A stretch of DNA of 64,000 nt from Strongylocentrotus droebachiensis (GCA_035222895.1 JAVYIG010000066.1:420501-484500), one strand, 5' to 3'. Shown: positions 11,201-23,785, numbered from the stretch's first letter. The notes: generated by a model not told the origin, from the letters alone. Numbers and translations: made by a program.

Positions 11201-13382
11201 GTGTTAAGAACTAAGAAACAGAAATGTCGGCGTAAGGTGTGGAGGGGGATGAAGTTCCCCTTATCCCACGACCCCTAACCACCAAGGCGGTGTTCATTTC
11301 ATGAAAATTCTGATATCATCCCAAACTTAAAATCAATCTGACAAATTTTGAGAAGAGTGTTCCAGAGCTTGACCTATATAGGGTTCTTGTGCACCATCTC
11401 CCCTATTTTCTGGTGTTAATAACTAAGAAACAGAAATGTCGGCGTAAGGTGGGAAGGGGGTGAAGTTCCTCTTAAGTTAGCATGGAAGTTAGCGACCGCT
11501 AACCACCAAGGCGGTGATCATTTCATGAAAATTCTGATATTATCCCAAACTTAAAATCAATCTGACAAATTTTGAGAAGAGTGTTCCAGAGCGTGAAATA
11601 TATAGGGTTTTTGTGCACCATCTCCCCTATCTTCTGGTGTTAATAACTAAGAAACAGAAATGTCGGCGTAAGGTGGGGAGGGGGGTGAAGTTCCCCTAAT
11701 CCCGCGACCCCTAACCACCAAGGCGGTGTTCATTTCATGAAAATTCTGATATCATCCCAAACTTAAAATCAATCTGACAAATTTTGAGAAGAGTGTTCCA
11801 GAGCGTGAAATATATAGGGTTTTTGTGCACCATCTCCCCTATCTTCTGGTGTTAATAACTAAGAAACAGAAATGTCGGTGTAAGGTGGGAAGGGGGTGAA
11901 GTTCCCCTTAAGTTAGCATTGAAGTTAGCGACCGCTAACCACCAAGGAGGTGATCATTTCATGAAAATTCTGATATTATCCCAAACTTAAAATCAATCTG
12001 ACAAATTTTGAGAAGAGTGTTCCAGAGCTTGACCTATATAGGGTTCTTGTGTACCATCTCCCCTATCTTCTGGTGTTAATAACTAAGAAACAGAAATGTC
12101 GGCGTAAGGTGGGGAGGGGGATGAAGTTCCCCTTATCCCGCGGCCCCTAACCACCAAGACGGTGTTCATTTCATGAAAATTCTGATATTATCCCGAACTT
12201 AAAATCAATCTGACAAATTTTGAGAAGAGTGTTCCAGAGCTTGACCTATATAGGGTTCTTGTGCACCATCTCCCCTATATTCTGGTGTTAATAACTAAGA
12301 AACAGAAATGTCGGCGTAAGGTGGGGAGGGGGATGAAGCTCCCCTTATCCCGCGACCATTAACCACCAAGGCGGTGTTCATTTCATGAAAATTCTGATAT
12401 CATCCCAAACTTAAAATCAATCTGACAAATTTTGAGAAGAGTGTTCCAGAGCTTGACCTATATAGGGTTCTTGTGCACCATCTCCCCTATCTTCTGGTGT
12501 TAATAACTAAGAAACAGAAATGTCGGCGTAAGGTGGGAAGGGGGTGAAGTTCCCCTTAAGTTAGCATGGAAGTTAGCGACCGCTAACCACCAAGGCGGTG
12601 ATCATTTCATGAAAATTCTGATATTATCCCAAACTTAAAATCAATCTGACAAATTTTGAGAAGAGTGTTCCAGAGCTTGACCTATATAGGGTTCTTGTGC
12701 ACCATCTCCCCTATCTTCTGGTGTTAATAACTAAGAAACAGAAATGTCGGCGTAAGGTGGGGAGGGGGATGAAGTTCCCCTTATCCCGCGACCCCTAACC
12801 ACCAAGGCGGTGTTCATTTCATGAAAATTCTGATATTATCCCAAACTTAAAATCAATCTGACAAATTTCGAGAAGAGTGTTCCAGAGCTTGACCTATAAA
12901 GGGTTCTTGTGCACCATCTCCCCTATCTCCTGGTGTACATAACTTAGAAACAAAAATGTCGGCGTAAGGTAGGGAGGGGGTGAAGTTCCCCATATCCCGC
13001 GACCACTAACCACCAAGGCGGTGATCATTTTCCTGAAAATTCTGAAATTATCCCAAACTTTAAAGCAATCTGACAAATTTTGAGAAGAGTGTTCCAGAGC
13101 TGGACATAATTATATATGGTTCTCATGCACTATCTCCCCTATCAAATATCTAAGAAAAAGGATTATAGGGACCGGACGAGGGTAACTTTCTTCTAGTTGC
13201 GAGACGAAAGCCACAGCAGTATTTGTACAGTATCTTATAACTGCAGAAAAGTATACTGATGGGACTATTGTGCGTAAACCGTACGCACTATTCTTTATCT
13301 AGGTTTTAACCACGTATATGGTGCACGAAAGTACACTGACCTTTTAGTGGTCGCGAACTAGCGGTCGCCAAATTCAGCTCAG
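8284..13382. mobile_element. 5.1-kb TIR-bounded element enclosing a satellite array
   Basis: The 10-bp word CATTTGGCTT occurs at 8274-8283 and again, in the same orientation, at 13383-13392. Just inside lie inverted termini. The left end reads CTGAGCCAACTTTGGCGACC and continues into CGCTACTTTCGCGACCACTA. The reverse complement of the right end reads CTGAGCTGAATTTGGCGACC and continues into CGCTAGTTCGCGACCACTAA. This is the structure of a DNA transposon with roughly 50-bp termini and a 10-bp target duplication, in the size range of MULE elements. The interior has no transposase frame. It consists of about 150 bp of unique sequence on the left, the tandem array at 8440-13140, and about 250 bp of unique sequence on the right. 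Confidence 0.75.
8440..13140. repeat. Satellite array, about 20 units of 210-228 bp
   Basis: The repeated unit contains ACCACCAAGGCGGTG, then TTCATGAAAATTCTGATAT, then GAGAAGAGTGTTCCAGAGC, then ATCTTCTGGTGTTAATAACT, then GTCGGCGTAAGGTGGG. Two forms alternate irregularly. The longer one has TTAGCATGGAAGTTAGCGAC before CGCTAACC. The shorter one has ATCCCGCGACCCCTAACC in that place. The first one to two units, up to about 8735, run in the opposite orientation to the rest. No reading frame is conserved across units. Long-form units carry TTAGCGACCGCTAA, which resembles the GGCGACCGCTA core of the surrounding inverted termini. Confidence 0.95.
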
Positions 13383-13740
13383 CATTTGGCTTGCCATATA
13401 CTTTTGAGTTGATCGTTGGCACAGCAACAAATGACGCCCGAAATTAGGCCAAATGGAACATGGAAATGGTATACCGGTATTCTGTGAATGACACCGTTTA
13501 TATGTGTGAGTATTTCATAGGATAGAATGCAATAACATTAAATCGATTTATAGGTCATATTTTTGTTAATAATGTGACATTTACGAGTGATAAGTAGACA
13601 TCTAGATACAAATCGAATCCCAGTTTGTTAATTTTAAGTTCAGTCCCATGCGATGAAATTTATGCTGTGTAATATTGCTCCTTCCTTCTTTTCTTCAAAG
13701 CTCCTCCTAAGACCAGTACAGCAGTACTAGAGTAAGAGTC

Positions 13741-13892
13741 CTATATTTCCACCCATTCTCCATCCCTTTTCCTCCCCTCGACCCTTCTCCTTCTCCTTCT
13801 CCTCCTCTTCCTCTTCCTCTTCCTCTTCCTCTTCCTCTTCCTCCTCGATCCTCTTCGGTCTTCCTCTTCCTCCTCCTCCTCCTCCACCCTTT
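13741..13892. repeat. Pyrimidine-rich microsatellite
   Basis: Repeated TTCTCC, TTCCTC and CCTCCT words form an almost pure C/T strand. It could adopt non-B DNA structure. The reverse strand reads as a low-complexity Glu/Arg/Lys frame with no sign of being a gene. Confidence 0.85.
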
Positions 13893-14024
13893 TTTGGGGG
13901 CTTAACAATGAAGAAATCTGCATCTGTGCATGCACTGATAATGATATTGATAACTTGTCGCTTGTTCAGATCCTATCCAAAATTTGACCCGTAACTCCGC
14001 AGGGAGATAACCTAGATCTAGATC

Positions 14025-14160
14025 TACTAAAACATACCAAAAATGAAGTAAATATTCATTAAATGTCCAAATAAAGATCATGAGTTAAATAAAAGTTGTT
14101 TTGTTTATTACCCGTTTCGAGTCAATTTTCTTGTTATTTTTGGAGTATTTTTCGGAAAAA
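14025..14160 (+). repeat. Diverged relative of the NAA10-intron transposon terminus
   Basis: Shared words in the same order as 31178-31310 include CTACTAAAACA, AAATGTCCAAATA, and CCGTTTCGAGTCAATTTT (CTGTTTCGTGTCAATTTT there). I judge this to be a solo or decayed copy of the same terminal sequence. Confidence 0.6.
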
Positions 14161-14220
14161 CGTTGATATTACTTATTAGTATACACTTTTTCACAGGTTT
14201 CACCGCAAACCCCTGCACAC

Positions 14221-14349
14221 TACAAGTGCATACCGATGGTGGGTTGCGAGCGCGCGCCTGTGTGAAGTTATCTACCATAATGTCTCAGATCCTCATTACA
14301 GTACATAACTTAACACAGGAGCGCGCTCGCCCATCAGTATGCACTTGTA
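14221..14349. mobile_element. Short palindromic MITE upstream of the EFCAB12-like gene
   Basis: The element opens TACAAGTGCATAC and closes GTATGCACTTGTA. The inner arms GAGCGCGCGCCTGTGTGAAG and the inverted CTTAACACAGGAGCGCGCTC also pair. The 129-bp unit would fold into one hairpin. TA at both ends suits a Tc1/mariner-type insertion. Confidence 0.75.
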
Positions 14350-14631
14350 TTGTGATTGTATTTTCCTGCTATTTAGGTGTCATTAATTGTAACAGTGTTT
14401 GGGAGTTTTGAGAATGTAAAGGTCTAGAGGGTGCCTTAATTTTGTTTCCCTACACATAAAGAATAGTGATGCTGCTACAAGTGACAAAACAAATTTTTCT
14501 CACAATTGATGAGATGCCATAAGTCGACTCCTGATAGCTCAAGTCATGTCCTGTGAGTGAAGTTATTCAATATTAATGATTTTATATGTTACAGGTTTAT
14601 GAAAGCTAATACAGAAAGTAAGACCATCAAA

Positions 14632-17600
14632 ATGGCAAGTGAGCAAGAGGGAGGAGCAGCACGGACTGTGAAATCAGATCCAGGAAAGGGCAGCAAGATG
14701 CATGGAAAGCAGAAGAGGAATAGAAAAGAAAAGAAATCCAGGAGTGATGGAGATAGCATGGAGGACTGGTTAGATTTTGGTTTAGAGAGACTTTTTAACC
14801 CTGATAGCACAGAGTTCCTACCCATGGAGGAGCAACTGAAGGTATGTCTAAAAGCTTTAATCCATGATTAGTTAATCAATGGTAATATTCCCAGGTTGGA
14901 AAATGATTTTTTTTCTTCTTCACATTTATAGATATGTATAGATCAAGTTTAAATGAGTATGATCATTTTCAAGTTTCAAGTTTTATTTGTTCCACATTTT
15001 ACAAAAAATAAAGACATACATATAAAATGAAAATTATACAATTCATGTAGTATATATAAGCACGTCTCAAAGATTATCAATTCAAATAATAAATTAATTA
15101 GAATGTGAGGAACGTATCAAAAAGCAGTGGTTCCTGGTAAAATAAGTATTGTAGATGTAAAAACCGTGGCAGTAGAGCAAGACGCGAGAGGGGAGAATTA
15201 AAAAACACAATTGAATAAGGAAATTAGTAAACAAAATATTGCATAAGCACCAATACACAGAGTCACCCAGTAAAAATGTGTAGTCAAAATGCGTAGTCAC
15301 CCAAGCAATTTAGTTAGCATAGCACAAAGTCAATTTGTTTTTATACATTAAAAAATCGGAACATGCATCTTCAATTAAAAATTAAGATTTGCATTGGAGA
15401 AAAAAAGACTGGGGAGGGCAAACAAATTATATTAGATGTAAGAATTTTGAAGAAAAACTTGAAGTTGTCTCTTTGTCTTGTGATCCCAAGAAGTAAATAA
15501 CGCTGTTTAAAGCAAACATAGGAGAGAATATATTGGGCAAATCATCACAAATCATTTTGTGACCTTAATGGCAATAATGCAAATTTGTTGAGAGGACTTG
15601 CTTTGTACTGTCCAAGAAAATCAGCTCAAATTAGAGATTGAGATTGTACAGAAACATAAACAGCATATTTGCAATTTTTTCAAAAGGATTTGTTTTGTAT
15701 AATCATTCAATGAAAATGGATAAAAAATATTGATGTTTATTTCATGTGCATATACAACATAATTCTTGAATAGAAAACAACATACCCCCCTTAATTCGAA
15801 CAGCTCACATTGTGAATGAAGAAGATGGACTCTACTACTTTTAATATCTGTTTATTTCAGTTGTACAAGCACAGGGATCTTATCCGTAGCAAGACATATA
15901 CCACGGCTGCCAGAGTCTTTGGCAACCCTAGAGTTAGGAAACGTGTCCATATTGCTCCTAAGATGGATGGAGGTGTTGGAAGAAGTGTGAATGTGAGGAG
16001 AGCCCACTCTGATCTGACGCAACAGGATGGAAGACCAAGGCTGAAGCCTATCAGCAAAGAAGACATGGTCTTGACTGAGAAGGACAAGCAGATCATTCAT
16101 GATAATGAGGTCAGAACTTTTAGTGTCTCGTGACAATTTGTATTTATTTGGCATATATTTGTGGAAATTCTCAAACTTTGGAGGTTGCTTGAAATCATAA
16201 TTAACAAAATTGTTTACAATGATATAGGGAAATGAATTATTCACACTAATAATTAAGCATTTAAATATAAAGCATGGTAGCGAAATTATTTATTCTGCCT
16301 TGAAATTAACACTTGAGATTCTATTTAATTCAAATGTATTGTTACTGCTACTTTAAAGAACAAGTTCATGTCTTGGATTCTGCTACATACCTAAATACAT
16401 ATTTTTCTAAATTTGTACCCTTCATAGGTGCAAGAAAAAATGAAGGAGTATAAGAGCTGGCTACGTGACCGAATGGCTCTTCGAGCCGGTCTAGAGTCAA
16501 TGGGTTTGAAAGAGTCATGGCTTAGAGCTAAACCTAATCCTACACCGCTGGAGAGGAGAGTCCTTCTGCAGCTGGAGGAAGCTAGGCGAGTGGCAAAAGC
16601 TCTTAAGGTACAAGTGCTAAATTTGTCACTTTCATTTCAGTGCTGACTTATTGAAACTCATAGTTATTGTGCACTTAAAATTTCAGTTATTGCAGTTCAT
16701 GAACAAAAAATTGTGTCCGTTTGCCAAATAGTGCGTTAGTTGTGTAAAATATTGCCATGATGTTTTATACATTATCTGTTTTTTCAAGTAGTCATGTGCT
16801 TATTATAAGTGGGTGATTGGTGCAACAATTAACATTGTTCATAGTTAACATATAAAAATATAAAGATATAAAGATGTAAGGGCCATGATAAGCTAACTAT
16901 AAAGGTTCCTAATGTACCATGAAGCTGCCAGCTACTAAAAAGATAATTGAACTGACAACATAATATTCCTTCAATGCTTTGCAAATTAATTGAAAAATGT
17001 TGATCATGCAATTCAAATGTGCATTATTTTTTCTGGATATGACACATAAATATTTTTTTGACTTTTCATTTTTATGTTTATCATTGAAATGTATTTTTCT
17101 TAGCTCAAAATTCTCCTCGAGAATCTGCCTCTTCCCAAGGTATTTTCAATACTATGTTTTTTGTATTGCATGACTTAGCAGTACTTCTCCAGCATGATTC
17201 TTTTCTGTTATTTGGTTCTCCTTTTCCTGTAGTCAATCAGCATGTATTGAGTGAAAAAAAAAATGTCTTTGCCGTTTTGTGCGTTTTTGTTTACATGCAC
17301 AAATAGTCACTAAACTCATGCAAAATATGATTCTGCCATCTTAGAGTAGAAAGGGTGTGTTCTGTGCTCAGTCAAACATATTTTTGGGGCAGAATTTCCC
17401 ATTTCATGTAGTCAACTTAATTGTTCACAATTTAGAATTAGGTTTTATCCTGCATGCATTTGTTGAGTTCTTAGAGAGTCATTAGAAAATTCCCCCGAAA
17501 TTAATCTCAAGTTGAATAGTACTTTCATATCATGATGATCAAATAAATAAGTAATGTCTCTTCAAGAATGTGAGTATTCTGGATAAAATCAGGCATTAGA

Positions 17601-20600
17601 TAAATGGATAAGAAAAGATTGGGCTATTGTGTACAGATATTCCACAAGTTTTTAAAGACATACCTCCCAAAAGGCATTTTTAAGCATTTCATCTTCATTG
17701 AAATTTACTCATCCCATCAGCAAAAAAAATTGCAAGGACTTGCTTATTTTGCTTAGGGATTGCATACTAGTGCTGACTTTACATTGCTTTGCATCCAGTT
17801 GAAAGTAGAAGTCGTCCAAGAAGTGACGATCAAGATGGAGGACTTTTCAGAGAAGGAACCCAAACCTCAACCAGAAGGGATGGGTATCATCGCTGACTAC
17901 CTGGCCAGCAAGAAGCAACGTCTCATAGATCTCTTCTCCCAGGCTGATAAGGATAAGAGTTGGGCCATCACCAGAGACGAGTTTAGGAAATGCATCAAGG
18001 AGGTGGGGCGCGTGGTGCATACTAACAATCGCATCACCATTATATTGCAACCTTTTTAACAGTTAAAGTGAAGGATTATTTTAAAGCAAGAGAATTATCT
18101 GCTTTTATAATGTTAGGACTGAATATCAAAGATGTTTTTTTAGCAACCCGCAATAACTCCAAATTACCAAATGACCGTCATTTCAAGATTTAAAAAAATA
18201 TATATTTCAGATGTCTAATGAAAAATAAAAAATCAGTATATAATGCAAATATGATTTTGACATACAAGTTTTATGTTTTTTAAAAGGCGGCTTATATATT
18301 CCTGTAAGATTTTATTCATGATATATATCTACTTTGGCCACTTCAGGACATATACACATTTAAAGACGTGTTAAACAAAAGTTAAATAATGATCTACAGG
18401 TAAGGATCAAGGACTTTCCTGAAAGATGTCGTGCATTTTTCCTATTCATATAACTTGACAAAGCATGCTTTTTAGGAATCACTTTTAATTTGCTTGGGTA
18501 CCGGTATGTGGTAGTGTAATTCAGTTTATGTTTGATATGACCCTTTTTGGGGGGTAAAAAGTGCTTTATGTAAAATTGTCTGTGCTTTTGTCGAGTGTAG
18601 TTTTGTAGAAAATATTTGCTGCACTCATTTGGATGTATTAAGTATATGTACATATGTGTAGTTAAATGTCATGCCCATCGCTGTCTTGCTCATAGAAAGA
18701 TTTTCTAAATTGTCATTTGCTTTAATTGTTTTCATTTTCCCCCTATATTTGACAGATGAGCTTGGAAAATGTGTACGGTACAGTATGTTTTAAAAACAAT
18801 TGAATCCTTGAGCTTTGAATCTCAGCTCGATCCTCAAAATCGATATTATGTTTATGTTATACTTTTTTTTTGTATTGTTGCTAATCTTGAGTATTTGTCA
18901 AATTGGCAATGCAGGCAAAGATACCCATCTCAGAAACTCTTTTGAATGAGGTAATAGACAGCTTAGACTCGGACCTCAATGCTGAGATTGACTACCGTGA
19001 GTTTGTCAGAGGAATGGACAGATACCATCTGGAAGAAAGAAAACGGAAGATCTTGGGTATGCTTTTCAATTTATAACTTCCCAGAACTGTTCAGTCTTTT
19101 CAGAACTAGCTACATTGCAATTGGATTAATTTCATACTCGTTTACTGTAAAATAATCCTTAAGCAGAAATATTATACCTGAATTGCTGCTTCACATTATC
19201 TGCAGAAATTGGAAGAGCGTGAAATGTTTTTAACCAAAGTTATTTAGTATATTTATAGCTTAATTATCAGTGATATATTATACATTAATCTTTCTAAAGC
19301 AATACTCTCATTAACTGTAATATTCTAATGTAGTTCTGTAACACATGTGAGGATTTTCGATGAGTCCTGGACACCCAAACTGTAAGAGGTAAATTCTATT
19401 GGAACTTGTAATAATGTATGTGCACACTTTGTTCTATAGCTTTGAGGAAGGTCTGAGAATAAAGCTTGTAGAACAACGTGAGTGAAAGCTTACCAAATTT
19501 TTTGTTTTTACTGATTGTAAACAAAGAACTATTTATCAATGTTTATTCTATTTTTTTTTTTAAATCTTAGCCGACAAGGAACGAAAGAGCCCAGTCAAGA
19601 CAAGATCGACACCTGAATTCCGCAGTGTGATCAGTGATTTAGCCCCGGTAAAGGAGTCTGTATCATCACCTATACCACGCACTGATAGACTGGAAGAGAC
19701 CAGAGAAGTAAATACACCAGACTCTTTGGCATCACTCTTAGAGATTCCCAAACATGACATCACAGAACGAAGGGAACTCAACCCTGATGATATGATTGAG
19801 AAGAGGAAGAGGGAGAGATTCATGTCAGATAATGTAAGTATAATGTACCTCTAACTTCAAATGTATAACTCTATGGGTTACCAAGTATTAGTAATTTGAT
19901 TGAAGTTTTATCAGGTATGTGGAAATTCAACCTCATTGGCTCGAGTTCACAAAAGTGGTTTACATGCATCTTAATTCTTAACTCGATCATGGTTTTAACC
20001 TCCATAAGCATATACATGTACATGTGTATCTTCATTTCCAACAAAAAGGCAAACGGTATAGGCTATTCTATGCTTATTTGAGTTCAGGGGGGAGTTTAAA
20101 CCATGATTTTTTTGTGAATTCAATCTATTGTCATGATTGCACCAACTAACTATCCCTCTGCATCTGAGCTAAAGAATGCTTGTCAATGTTTCAGTTCACC
20201 TCCATATATTTGTTCAGATGAGTCCATAATTCCTGTGAAATAATTTTGTTTAGGATTTTCCTTTGAGAAAATATTGGTAATAATTAATCCTGAAATTATT
20301 GTTCAAAATTAAATGCACGAATTGGCTATTTATGGTAAGACTTTCATATGTAAAGAGTAAGAAACAAAGGATAAGTGCTGAGAAAGTACCAGTAAAGAAA
20401 ATTTCCTGATTATGTAGCCTTTTGTACATTAGGCTAAATAATTCACGTCTGTTGTGTAGAATTGTTCTTTCGGGCTTGAGAATACTGGTAAGCCATAACC
20501 TCTTCCATGATATTGTTATTTCCCGCAGCTGAAGATGAAGAGGCTCCCTCGTGTGATTCAGAGTCCCCTGAAGACGGGTGACAAGGCGGTAGACCTCCAC

Positions 20601-23600
20601 TCCAAGGTGTCTACCCTAGGAGGAGATCTAGGTGTGGAGATCCATGACTACAGGGCGGCCAGGCTTGCAGAGTATCATGACATATGTAGGCTGTGTGAAG
20701 AGAGGGACATTCCACTTACTCCAAAACTCCTTCAAAGAGGTGAGGGATTTTCCTTCATGTTTGTTTGTTTTTCCTTTTATTGTTTTAATGTTTTGCAGGG
20801 GATTCTATGCAAATATTTAATGCTCATGAGTAAGATGGTTAACAAGGTAATGCAGTTGTTCCATTAATTAAGGTGGTCGGCAATGTTATGTGCAATTTCT
20901 CAAGCTAATTCTCTCCAAGTACATTGAATAACGTAATGCCTAAAGACATGTCATGACAAGGTGGAAAGTTATTACAATACCAGTAGTTAGTGGATTGAAT
21001 GTTGCTTGGTTTAAAGATTTATTTGGCCAATTTAGTGCACTGGAAGAGCATGTACTGCACGTGGTACTAATTTTACACTGAACTCGGATTAAGCTCTTTA
21101 TAGCTCAGACCCCTCTCATATTTAAAACTAATACAGTCAAACCTGTCTATAGCGACCGCCAAGGGAAACACAAAAAGTGGCCTTTGTAGACAGGTTCCTT
21201 TAGTACATGATTCAATGAGAAACCATTTTCAAGGGAAACAACAAATGTGGCCTTTGTAGACAGGTGGTCGTTGTAGACAGGTGGTCACTAAAGCAGGTTT
21301 GACTGTAGTAATACTGAACATTGCTGTTGCAGATGAAATTGTTGTTTTCTTTCTGTGTTTCATTTGTATTAAAACACTGTCCATGCCTGTTTCTCCTTCA
21401 GCACTCTTGCATCCTGGTGATAAGCGTGTCAGCCATCTGAAGAAGCGTATCCGGCAGCCTGGTACTCACACCATGTCCAATAGATTTGCAGAGCCACCGA
21501 AGCCTCCAGAGTCACCTGATGAGTTCCATGATATGGAGAAAGTTGTTGTCACCAAGTCAGGTTCGTCACTCATTTCTTGTGTCTCCATGGCCCGATTTCA
21601 TACAAATCCTGGCCGACTATATAGTGCCCCATATTCATGAAAATACTAGGTCCTGGTCTGACTTGGTCCACTGATTGGTGGAGCAACTAGAGTTACCTAC
21701 AGCTCAAGTTTATGTAACTCTGTTACAAAGTGAATAAACATTTCATTTTATTTGATTCTGTGACAACATTTTTGTTAAAATCATTTAGTTCAAGTCATAT
21801 TGTAATTTATGTGGGAGGAAGAGGCCGACTTCAGATGCTCCATTAAGAAGTAGACCAACTTTACAGAATGAAGGCTCATTCACTCATGCCGCTGGAAAAT
21901 GTCAAAGTTAACCGTAGGGTTTTTGTAAGCTTACTGAAATGTACTGTACTTTTTAATTTAGTTTTTAGTTTTAGTTTAGTGGTGGTTACGGTATGTTACC
22001 TGACTGCTAAGAAAGCATAAATGCTTGTTAGTAAGCAACCAGAGGACCGACCGACGGCTTTAGGTCCACTCCGAGGGACCTGGTAATGAGGATTAATGCC
22101 TTACCAACTGGCACTAGCGCATCAACTTGGTTTTGAATCCGGGTCATCGGATTACGAGACCACTGCTCTACCAACTGAGCTATCGCGCCTCCATGTAACA
22201 TCAATTCCTCAGGCATATGTGAATGGGCCATTAGTTCGGGTTTAAAATAACTAAGCAAGCTTTTGATATCAACTAACTGCATGGCTGTGAAAATGATGGG
22301 CTTATTGGTAATATTATTTTATTTGGTATAATATCATCAACATTCTCATGTTAGGATGGTAGTGGTTAAACATACACATGTTTATGTTTTCCAGTGGGGC
22401 AATTACTTGAGGGTAAAAAGGAAAGAAGGGAGGGTACATGGTGGGCAACGTGGCCATATTACACAGGGTGCAAAGAGACGGCAGCTATACCCTGGGTCCG
22501 TTTGTCCACCCAAACTGAGGTCGGGGACAACCATGAGACTAACGGGGTCAGTGCCATGACATGAAGTCACTTTAAGAATACATAAGGAACAAACACAAGT
22601 CATGAGCTAAATATCATGCTTATTCACTTTTATGTTTCAGGAGAAGTACTGGTTGACTCTAGACACGTATACCCGAAGAAGCACGACGTCTGGCCCAAAC
22701 CAGAAATGCAGAACCTTTCTAGTGGCAAGGCCTTCATATCTAGGAAGATTGACTGCTGGATGTCTTTTGAGGAGTATGACAAACTTACCGGGTAAGTATT
22801 TTCGATCCGCACACATAATAAAGAACTGCAAAGAAATTGTACAGGACATATGCCTTTTTAACTTTGCAAGACATTTAAAGGAATACAGTTGTATTCTTAC
22901 GGTGAATTGCAGAGACGAAGCCTTAGGTTTACAGCAGGGCTCAACAGTCACAAAGGAACATCTGGGAGCCAAAAATCAAAGTCCAGGGGGTTGTTTAACA
23001 AAGACCAAGATTGACTTTAAGTTGGACTTAACTATGGTTCATGCCACTGTTTGCTCTCACCGTTTACTGGCATTGGTCTCTCAAGGGACGTACAAACTGT
23101 GGTCACAAATCTACAGAATTTACATTTTTTGAAGGAAAAATATTATCAGTGAAGGGCCTGCCATAGTTAAGTCCAACTTAAAGTTGATCTTAGTCTTTGT
23201 GAAACACCACCCTGTTCCCTAAACTGCCTTCCTCACAAATGTTACTTACAAATTTAACAAGGGGCTCATGCTCGTGCATACAGACCCCCTATGAAAAAGG
23301 TTAGTGCAGAACCCTGAATACTGTGAGTATATTAGTGAAGTTGATCAACATTTTGCAAAACAATCCATTCTTGTTTCAGATATTTCATGGGGTACATTAT
23401 ATTCCTTAAATGGACCTTGGTGTACTTATCAATTTTCAGTAGTATTCTTGACATGATATTGCTAGTTGGTTAAGACTATTTCTATTCACCTTTCCATTCA
23501 TGATACAGCCACCTGAAGCAACGCTACATCAGCCTTGAGAAGACTCCGGAGCACGACGTCTTCTGGCCTGGGTTCCTCTTGGACAAGGTCCAGCTCTGCA

Positions 23601-23785
23601 TGCCAGAGACCAGGTCCCGAAGCGAGAGGGCCAGCCATGCAGTGTTCCAACCCACCGCCCAGCGGACCAAGCGCTCTAACCCTGGCTACAACAATGACAT
23701 CTCCTACTGGCTGGTCAGTGATCAGAACTACCTCAAGAGTGGAGGCATTGATGAGAGGAAGGTCTATAACATTGACTGGAAATGA
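14632..23785 (+). CDS. EFCAB12: EF-hand calcium-binding protein, EFCAB12-like, 11 coding exons
   Basis: Coding exons are 14632-14841, 15861-16109, 16428-16607, 17104-17139, 17799-18002, 18915-19056, 19571-19833, 20529-20739, 21402-21560, 22641-22791 and 23509-23785. All have AG/GT borders, and phases join to one 693-residue frame ending WK-stop. The chosen ATG has A at -3 and G at +4. An in-frame ATG at 14599 is an alternative, and an upstream non-coding exon is likely because an acceptor ends at 14594. Two EF-hand loops are visible in adjacent exons: DKDKSWAITRDE (about 17947-17982) and DSDLNAEIDYRE (about 18966-19001), both with acidic residues at 1 and 3 and Glu at 12. The N-terminus is Lys/Arg-rich. 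The family name rests on overall layout and remembered similarity, not on a search. A calcium-binding role is inferred from the loops. In other animals EFCAB proteins of this kind are often associated with cilia. Confidence 0.8.
17104..17139 (+). CDS. EFCAB12: 36-nt micro-exon of the EFCAB12-like gene
   Basis: The segment lies between TTTTTCTTAG and GTATTTTC and encodes LKILLENLPLPK. It starts and ends in phase 0, matching both neighbouring exons, so it can be included or skipped without changing the downstream frame. It is too short to stand out as an open frame. Inclusion is inferred from splice borders and phase only. Confidence 0.55.
21132..21307. mobile_element. MITE, TACAGTCAAACCTG family, copy 1
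   Basis: The element opens TACAGTCAAACCTGTCTATA and closes CAGGTTTGACTGTA, with TA ends typical of Tc1/mariner-derived MITEs. Inside are repeated GGCCTTTGTAGACAGGT words. It lies in an intron of the EFCAB12-like gene. Further copies are at 42044 and 51133. Confidence 0.85.
21981..22195 (-). mobile_element. tRNA-derived SINE
   Basis: On the minus strand, 22189 downward reads GGCGCGATAGCTCAGTTGGT, a good RNA polymerase III A box in a tRNA-like head. A CTCGTAA anticodon-loop-like segment and a degenerate B box (GGATTCAAAACC) follow. A non-tRNA body continues to about 21981. The loop resembles tRNA-Thr(CGU). The anticodon stem and B box are too diverged for a working tRNA. The tail matches a fragment at 39072-39130. 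It lies in an EFCAB12-like intron. Confidence 0.75.
22984..23215. mobile_element. Palindromic MITE in the last EFCAB12 intron
   Basis: The left arm contains TTGACTTTAAGTTGGACTTA and the right arm contains its inverse, TAAGTCCAACTTAAAGTTGA. The ends are CAGGGGGTTGTTTAACAAAG and, inverted, CAGGGTGGTGTTTCACAAAG. Arms are about 60 bp each around a 110-bp spacer. Confidence 0.8.

Noticed and set aside
8440..13140. CRISPR array or protein tandem repeat
   Set aside because: Units are over 200 bp without unique spacers, reading frames are not maintained, and the DNA is eukaryotic.
13741..13935. Glu/Arg-rich frame on the minus strand
   Set aside because: It is the translation of a pyrimidine microsatellite.
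22129..22189. Functional tRNA gene
   Set aside because: The A box is good but the B box is degenerate and stems do not pair well. A SINE body follows directly.
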